Positions 58,421-64,000 of a stretch of 64,000 bases of DNA are shown piece by piece; position 1 is the first letter of the stretch; each line of letters opens with the position of its first letter. The notes under the pieces are model-generated. The model was given only the letters and a program-made list of their open reading frames with translations, was not told the DNA's origin and searched no databases. A program made the translations under genes and the position numbers. The DNA lies in contig CM060187.1 in the NCBI GenBank assembly GCA_030549335.1, positions 6,944,001-7,008,000 on the forward strand, in the 5' to 3' direction. This DNA is from Pontederia crassipes (taxonomy: Eukaryota; Streptophyta; Magnoliopsida; Commelinales; Pontederiaceae).

Positions 58421-60281
58421 GGAAATGACCTTGCACTAGGTGGGAACACCTATAAGGAAGTGTCTCACACAAGGCTATCATGACTTCTCTCCATCATTCA
58501 TGAGCCTCTCTTTCAATCTGTGGATTGATCAAGTCTGTAGGGAGCATAGCTCTGATTCATCATTTAACTTCATAACATTCAATTTCAATCAGGTGGCTAC
58601 AGAAGTTTATTAAATCAGGGGGGCTCATTTAAAGTCATACTCTTCATGTCCACGTATCGGACGCTCGAAAATCGACCGATTTTTTGCTTTAGGTCCATTC
58701 AGCAGTCGTCTGAAAAGGGAGTAGACGTACATTTATCAATATTCTTTGATCGATAGAAAAGGTAGACTGTTCGTGTTCATTCTTTATTCATTTAAAATTA
58801 TATTCTTTCGATCTCTTTATGTCAATCAAGATTGTAGGGAGCAGGAGTGGCTCCGAATCACCTTTAATATCATGTCATTCAGTATCAATCAAATGGACAG
58901 GGGCTTATCAAATCATAAGGGTTCAATTAAGATCATATTTCCCTCCATCCATATATTGGACGACCAGAAGATCAGCGATCGTCCGTTTGAGATTCATCAA
59001 CGGTCGTCCAAAAGAGGTTCGGACGTCCATTTATCATTATCCACTGGTCGACAGAAAAGATGTAGTCGTCTGTTTTGGTTCATCTGTTGGACGTTTCAAA
59101 GTCATACATGAATCGGTTGATATCAAGGTTTCCAGCCATTTGTCATAACATGAGAACATTCTCGAACTGTTGGTCGAAACTAGACCGATTGTCAGTTGGG
59201 AACAATGTCGTCTTCTTTTTACTTTTGCTCGAGAGTTTCAATTAGTCGAAACTGGACCGATCGTCCGTTGGGAATAGTGTCATAAATAGAGATAAATTAT
59301 CATTGAAATTAGATTTGATCTAAGTATATATGTCCGGGGTCAAAATCATGAAAATTATCCTTCTATTAGTCAGAACCCGGGCCGAGTACAAGTGGAACCC
59401 GGGCCGGGTTGGGACGTGAGCGGGTCGTGACGGTCGTCTCGTCCGATTGTTTTCCTCGAAACGAACACGAGCCGGGTCATCCTAAACTCGGGACGGGTCG
59501 TGTTAGTTGCAAAGCTCCGAGCTCGCGGCCATGACGGATCCGATCCATGTTCAATGGAACTCGGTCTGGGATGGACTTAACCGGGGACAGGTCATATGGA
59601 ATCGGGGCCAAGTTTTTTCATTCGAAAGGACTGCGCATTTCGCGGTATTTCCTCCGATCAGTTTTACAGTGATTGTCGACATTTTTATATGAGGAAATCA
59701 TCATTTAATAATACATAACCATACTACGTAACTATCTAAATCATGGGTAGATACATCTAATCATTCTTCATATAAACGGTTCATAATAAGCATGAAAAAC
59801 ATTCGGCTATGTTTCAGAATCACGTTATAACTTCAATGGAAACATAAGACAAATTATATTCAAACTAACATAGATTCTACTTATACCTGGGTCCTTAAAA
59901 CATGCATCCTTCGTTTGGAAATCAACTTATGAGATAGATCCCGAAATCACACATTTTTTCATCGTTTTTTAGTTCGTATCACCTAGGTTCATCCTCAACT
60001 CTTCGTCCTCTGCTCTCCGACATCTTCTGCGCCGGCGGGCGTCTCCAGCATTGTCTCTCCATCTCGTGGCTGCGACCAATAGCAAGAACACGACTTGGAT
60101 GAAGAAACGAAGAAATGGAGAGAGGGAAGAGAGGAAATGGGGTTTTATATGTGATTGGATTGTCCTTTTCTCTTCCATGTTTGTGAGGGAATGGGTTTCG
60201 GTTGGTGTAGTCAAGAGAGGAGAGAAAAGGCCTGAGTTCCTTTGGTCTCCTCCTTTTTTTTTTTTGAAATGGTGCGTTAAT

Positions 60282-61313
60282 ATTTTCCTTGAATAAATGG
60301 GACTTTATTCCTTTTGGTGAAATGAATACGTTAATTAAATAACTCCTCAAACGGCTGTCCATTGGAGTATACACCACTGATGGTTGGTAATAATGGAGGG
60401 AAAATGAATAATGGAGAATGAGCGAGAGTAGAAGAAGGAAAGAACGTAAAATGCAAAAAAGAGAAAAAGAGAAATAAGAATGGCGGAAGAATAGAACTTT
60501 GAAACTGTAACGGAAGCTCAACTTGATATAAATATAAGATAAGATAAGAAGGTTTAACAAAATTTTGAATGGGACTTAATGGAATAATTTAAATGTGGAA
60601 TTTGAATAAGTTCTTATAGTTTAGAGTTGTGTGAGAAAAATATAGTTCTAAAAGAAAATAACTTTTTTAATATACACTCATAAATTCTACATGTCTGAAT
60701 GTTGTGCGAGGATTGGAGAAAAAATATTTTTGGGCTGCCTAATCAACAAATCATTTAAAAAATTATGTGTTGTGGGAATTTTCGGTTCCATATATATAAT
60801 AATATATAAGAGTAAAAAACATCAACTACTATATATTGATAGACGTAATTTTATTCGATTCTTTAATTATTATAACTTGTTTTTTTTTCCACAATCACCA
60901 ACTCTCTTTTCCTTTTTTTTTAAAAAAAAATATCTCCTTTATACCACGTATGTCAAATTAATAAATAAATGTAAATGGTCCCTTATTTATCTACAAATCA
61001 ATGGCAGTCTTAAATCCATCTTAAATTCATTTTTATCAATAAGGGTGAGTCCATATGTGTGGACCCATTTTTTGGGTCCACATATTCTTTTTTCCTTTAA
61101 TAAATATTATTCATTGCACTTGTATGTCATCAGAGTTGGGAGTCTTCTATGTTAATTAATGAAAAAATATATTATTTACTAATATATTTAGTAAATAAAC
61201 CACGTTAATCAAATATTCAGATAAAAAAAATTTGTTTATGTGCTGACGTAAGTTTCTTCTCAACGAGTTTTAAAAAAATTATCATTGGTTCATGATAAAT
61301 TCATATTGCATTG
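60282..61313. other. AT-rich spacer
   Basis: Sequence outside the family G element. A 154-codon + frame (60691-61155) is Phe/Lys/Tyr/Asn-rich, crosses poly-T and poly-A runs and shows no domain. Nothing else was recognised. Confidence 0.6.
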
Positions 61314-61318
61314 ATGAA

Positions 61319-62976
61319 TGTAACGCAAGATTTTTATTTAATGGTAATTTAAGCTTTTGGGTTCAAATCCTAATATGTCTACATAATGATTGATCTTAAA
61401 TTCCTTGGTTAATTTGTTTTCTCCAATTGATTACCTAAGCTTGAGGAAGAAAAATTAGAGGAATAAGAAAGAAGGAGAGGAAGAAAGAGGAGGGAAAACA
61501 CAAGGATAAGATTTGTAAAAAAGATTCAAAACCTTCTCTCTCATTTCAATGATATTTTAATTGGATTGAGGATAATAGAAGCACCATGTTCCTTTAGGGA
61601 TTTTGATTGAGGGTTGTATTATCCTTGTGGCTACATCTATATGTTTTATAACTAGATCTATCATTTAATCCATGTTTTATGCCCTAATTTTGATGTTTTA
61701 TTATTCTAAGGGAAAACTCTAGAACATGTATGCTCATGATTTTATATTGTTTAATCATGTTAGAAACAGGTTCTTATGTCTATGATTCATACTCTAATTC
61801 TTTTCTTAATGATGATGTCCCCTTGGATTTAAAGTCAAGACGTGAACTTTTGAGTTATACGTCGTGTGTCTAGGTCGTTGATATGGCCGTGCAACCCTTG
61901 GAATGGTCGTGACCAAGCGACTATAAAGCGTCGAAAGAAAAGGGCACTATAGCGCCCAATAACGGAATACGTAGTTACGAGGCCAGGCATGTTATCATAA
62001 TATGTAGTTATGAGGCTAGAAAATACAATTATCGGCCTTTGGCACGGGCATGATGATTTCACGGACGTGATAGACTAGAAAATACACCTATGCTATGTAA
62101 AACTTATTTCCGTGGTAATTGTATTATGTATTGATGTTTGATGATTGTATATGACACCTTGATATACGAGATGCATGCACAATCATAACTAGGTTAATAT
62201 ATGAAGATTGAGCGACGTAATAATATTTGATGATTGCAAACATAATACTGTTACTTTTTGTTCCTCAACTAACTGTTAGGAGGTAACTGTGCCCTACATT
62301 TTATGTGTAAGTATTTCCTTCAGGAATGACTATATCATATTGGCAATGGTATATATATTTCTAGTTGCCTTCGAATGATGGGAGTCTCGGCTCCGAGACC
62401 TAGCTAGTCTAGTGTGAGGACAACGATATAATTATTATAAGATCTAATACTGTAACTGTAAAGACTAAACTGAAAAGACTGATGCTCATGAAAGTGGAGT
62501 CCAACAAGTTATAAAGCAACACCAAGGAAATTTTATGATTGAATGTTATTGTTTGTACCATATTTTTGTATGATGATGCCTACTTGTTTTTCCATGCTAT
62601 TTTGATAATGCATGATGATGGTATGTCGCTTCTTATTTATGAAATTGCTTATACAAATCATTTAATATCATGCTTAGGCAATACATAGCATGACCTTTAT
62701 ATACTCTAACTGAAAAATCATGCACTTTGAATTCGTGCAGGTAATTGATATTTGGGTTGAATGATGATTCAGCTCATGATGCCGAAGTGCACATGATCTA
62801 GGCCATAAATAAGTCATTATAATGTGGATTCTATTAGATTACTTATGTTAGAGATATTTCAAATAAAGAATATTAGCTTTATCTTATGTTAGACATTAGT
62901 TTTCAAAGTGCTTTATTGAACCGAACGCACTAACATGTCTTGCCCCCAACTTTTAGCATGAAATTTTGGTGTTACG
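61319..62976 (+). mobile_element. Solo LTR, Ty3/gypsy chromovirus-like (1,658 bp)
   Basis: Starts TGTAACGCAAG and ends TTTTGGTGTTACG, imperfect inverted termini of the TGTAAC...GTTACA class. The flanks are a perfect 5-bp duplication ATGAA (61314-61318 and 62977-62981). TTCGTGCAGGTAATTG near 62735 parallels the ATGCAGGTGAG of the solo LTR at 30711-32476 and suggests + orientation. No coding sequence and no second LTR were seen. Confidence 0.8.
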
Positions 62977-62981
62977 ATGAA

Positions 62982-63230
62982 AACTTGAAAAGTTATCAAT
63001 GCAATTACGTAACACTTATAAATGCAAGTTTTGTGTAGCTTTAAACTCATTTTGTAATAAAACTAGAAAGAATAATAAAAGTATGTGTTATAATTACTAT
63101 TTTAACTATTTTGAATAAGAAATACAGAATGGCCCATAGTTTTAAATCTTATTAGCACCTCTTGTATACAATTTTGTCTTTTTTCTCTTCATGACGTGAT
63201 GGAAGATATAACTATGATTGAGGAATGAAT
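62982..63230. other. Short AT-rich spacer
   Basis: Nothing recognised between the solo LTR and the probable copia LTR. Confidence 0.5.
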
Positions 63231-63635
63231 TGTTAGATAATAGAAAAAGGTGTGCCCTAAACACAATCAAGCAATCTCGATTAAACGACGATTCAATCGA
63301 TCGAAGATCGAACAACTAGATCTTATAATGATGATCAAATAAATCTAAGCCATCGATAAATTATTTTGTCTTCTATTTGTAACAAATTCTCCTCCTGAGG
63401 AGATTATGATGGAGAAGAAGTTACATAATTATTCTCCACATTCATTGTATAATAATGCATTAATCATGAACATAAGAAGAGCTCTCTCCTATTCTTCTTC
63501 ATCACAATGGTTGTGATGCAAGTCTTCTTCATATCTTGATGTAAATATCGTTAGAAGAATTACAGGAACTTCCTCTACATTGAATTGTGTTTATTGGGTG
63601 ACCGTTATCATAATCTTAATTAAATATTTCTGTCA
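63231..63635 (+). mobile_element. Probable copia-type LTR (405 bp)
   Basis: Starts TGTTAGATAATAG, continues with GGTGTGCCCTAAACAC as in some copia LTRs, ends CTGTCA, and is followed after two bases by TGGTATGAAAAAC, a decayed form of the initiator Met tRNA primer site TGGTATCAGAGC. The downstream internal region is not recognisable before the window ends. No partner LTR lies within the window. Confidence 0.45.
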
Positions 63636-63824
63636 AGTGGTATGAAAAACAAAATTTGATTAAAATAGTGTTTTTTATATTTGTAATGTTTGTTATTCCT
63701 TGAGATAATGTTTTTTTTTCAGGCTGAACTATTTTAATTGGATTAAAATAGTAATCTGATATGTATATATGATTATATAATATATATATATTCTGTTGAT
63801 CCATGAAATAAAAAAGCAAGGAAA

Positions 63825-63990
63825 GGACAGGTCGTCGCTGGCCGCGGGGTGGGACGCCAGCCCAAGCTAGGTCGTCGATGGGCGCTAGTATGGGACGCCG
63901 GCCTACGCTGTCGCTGAGCGATGGTCGCGCAGGCAAGACATCTGACATCGCAAAGCGACGTTCATCAAGGCCTGGCCTCCGTCGCACTGC
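63825..63990. repeat. GC-rich tandem repeat, ~40-bp unit
   Basis: About two and a half units with GTCGTCG(C/A)TGG, TGGGACGCC(A/G)GCC and ACGCT/AAGCT. The GC-rich composition contrasts sharply with the AT-rich sequence just before it. The 123-codon minus-strand frame crossing it is judged fortuitous. Confidence 0.7.
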
Positions 63991-64000
63991 ATGACGGCTG

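Larger units (their letters stand above)
42621..60281 (-). mobile_element. Chromovirus-like Ty3/gypsy element (family G), split by the gag-only element
   Basis: Minus-strand order: 5' LTR (60281 to 58426, then 46620 to 45710, interrupted by 46621-58420 and its 5-bp duplication; about 2.77 kb), primer site at 45705-45693, gag remnant, purine tract near 44530-44500, and 3' LTR fragment (44495-42621). The 3' LTR matches 58455-60279 closely but stops at 42620, where family F sequence begins, so its final ~900 bp are lost. Pol is absent. LTR ends are TGTGATGCCCC (45710) and GTGCGTTACA (44495) on the + strand. The outer target duplication cannot be tested. Confidence 0.82.

Noticed and set aside
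58421..60281. Reading 58455-60281 as a separate complete LTR paired with 42621-44495 around one large element
   Set aside because: The primer site at 45693-45705 and the LTR start TGTGATGCCCC at 45710 show that the 5' LTR begins there and is split by the gag-only element; 58426-60281 is only its second part.
59979..60560. 193-codon minus-strand frame
   Set aside because: It straddles the end of the family G LTR and flanking spacer, has no domain and is of atypical composition (Phe/Leu/Ser/Arg-rich).
60691..61155. 154-codon + strand frame
   Set aside because: It crosses poly-T and poly-A runs and encodes a Phe/Lys/Tyr/Asn-rich string typical of AT-rich non-coding DNA.
61319..64000. Endogenous pararetrovirus sequence
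   Set aside because: No movement-protein, coat-protein or reverse-transcriptase motif was visible; the LTR ends and target duplication fit a solo LTR instead.
1..64000. tRNA or rRNA genes
   Set aside because: No convincing tRNA anticodon/T-arm arrangement or rRNA core sequence was noticed by eye; a covariance-model search was not possible here.

Overview
The window is a piece of a flowering-plant nuclear genome. Evidence is one intron-containing protein kinase gene of a plant-specific family, AT-rich spacer DNA, and dense nested plant transposons (Athila-like and chromovirus LTR retrotransposons, TRIM, copia, CACTA). The kinase protein reads most like monocot members of its family, but this is from memory of the family and the species is not identified.

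Layout. 1-3541: edge of an Athila-like LTR element joined to a decayed copia gag with its 5' LTR. 3542-9990: AT-rich gene-free spacer with microsatellites and degenerate tandem repeats. 10020-17200: the only cellular gene, an STY13-like Raf-type kinase on the + strand (5' UTR intron; two coding exons, 10594-11495 and 16436-16775; 413 aa). Its 4.9-kb intron holds a complete 299-bp TRIM element. 17201-21526: spacer, a truncated CACTA end and an ~80-bp minisatellite. 21527-32978: a 1.9-kb solo LTR split by a complete but defective 7.8-kb CACTA element (22747-30530) and by a second solo LTR (30711-32476). 32979-35024: unresolved LTR remnants. 35025-41342: a second copy of the same 1.9-kb LTR, split by a 4.4-kb non-autonomous Ty3/gypsy element (35471-39906). 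41600-60281: an LTR fragment, then a chromovirus on the - strand (42621-60281). Its 5' LTR is split by an 11.8-kb gag-only Athila-like (TR-GAG type) element (46621-58420), which is itself split by a 2.96-kb solo LTR (52184-55143). 60282-64000: spacer with another solo LTR (61319-62976), a probable copia LTR and a GC-rich repeat.

Only the kinase looks functional as a gene. The transposon proteins are nearly all broken; the exception is the gag at 50519-51673, which is open for 384 codons but has no clear ATG and no visible zinc knuckle. Most insertions are supported by matching target-site duplications (TSDs), so the order of events can be read. The least ordinary signals are three: family-specific arrays of GATA-containing motifs just upstream of the TATA box in the Athila-like LTRs, a saturating CGGCCGTAA-type motif in the leader of the gag-only element, and exon-like pieces of unknown origin in the small gypsy element. 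All comparisons were made by eye; no database search was possible.
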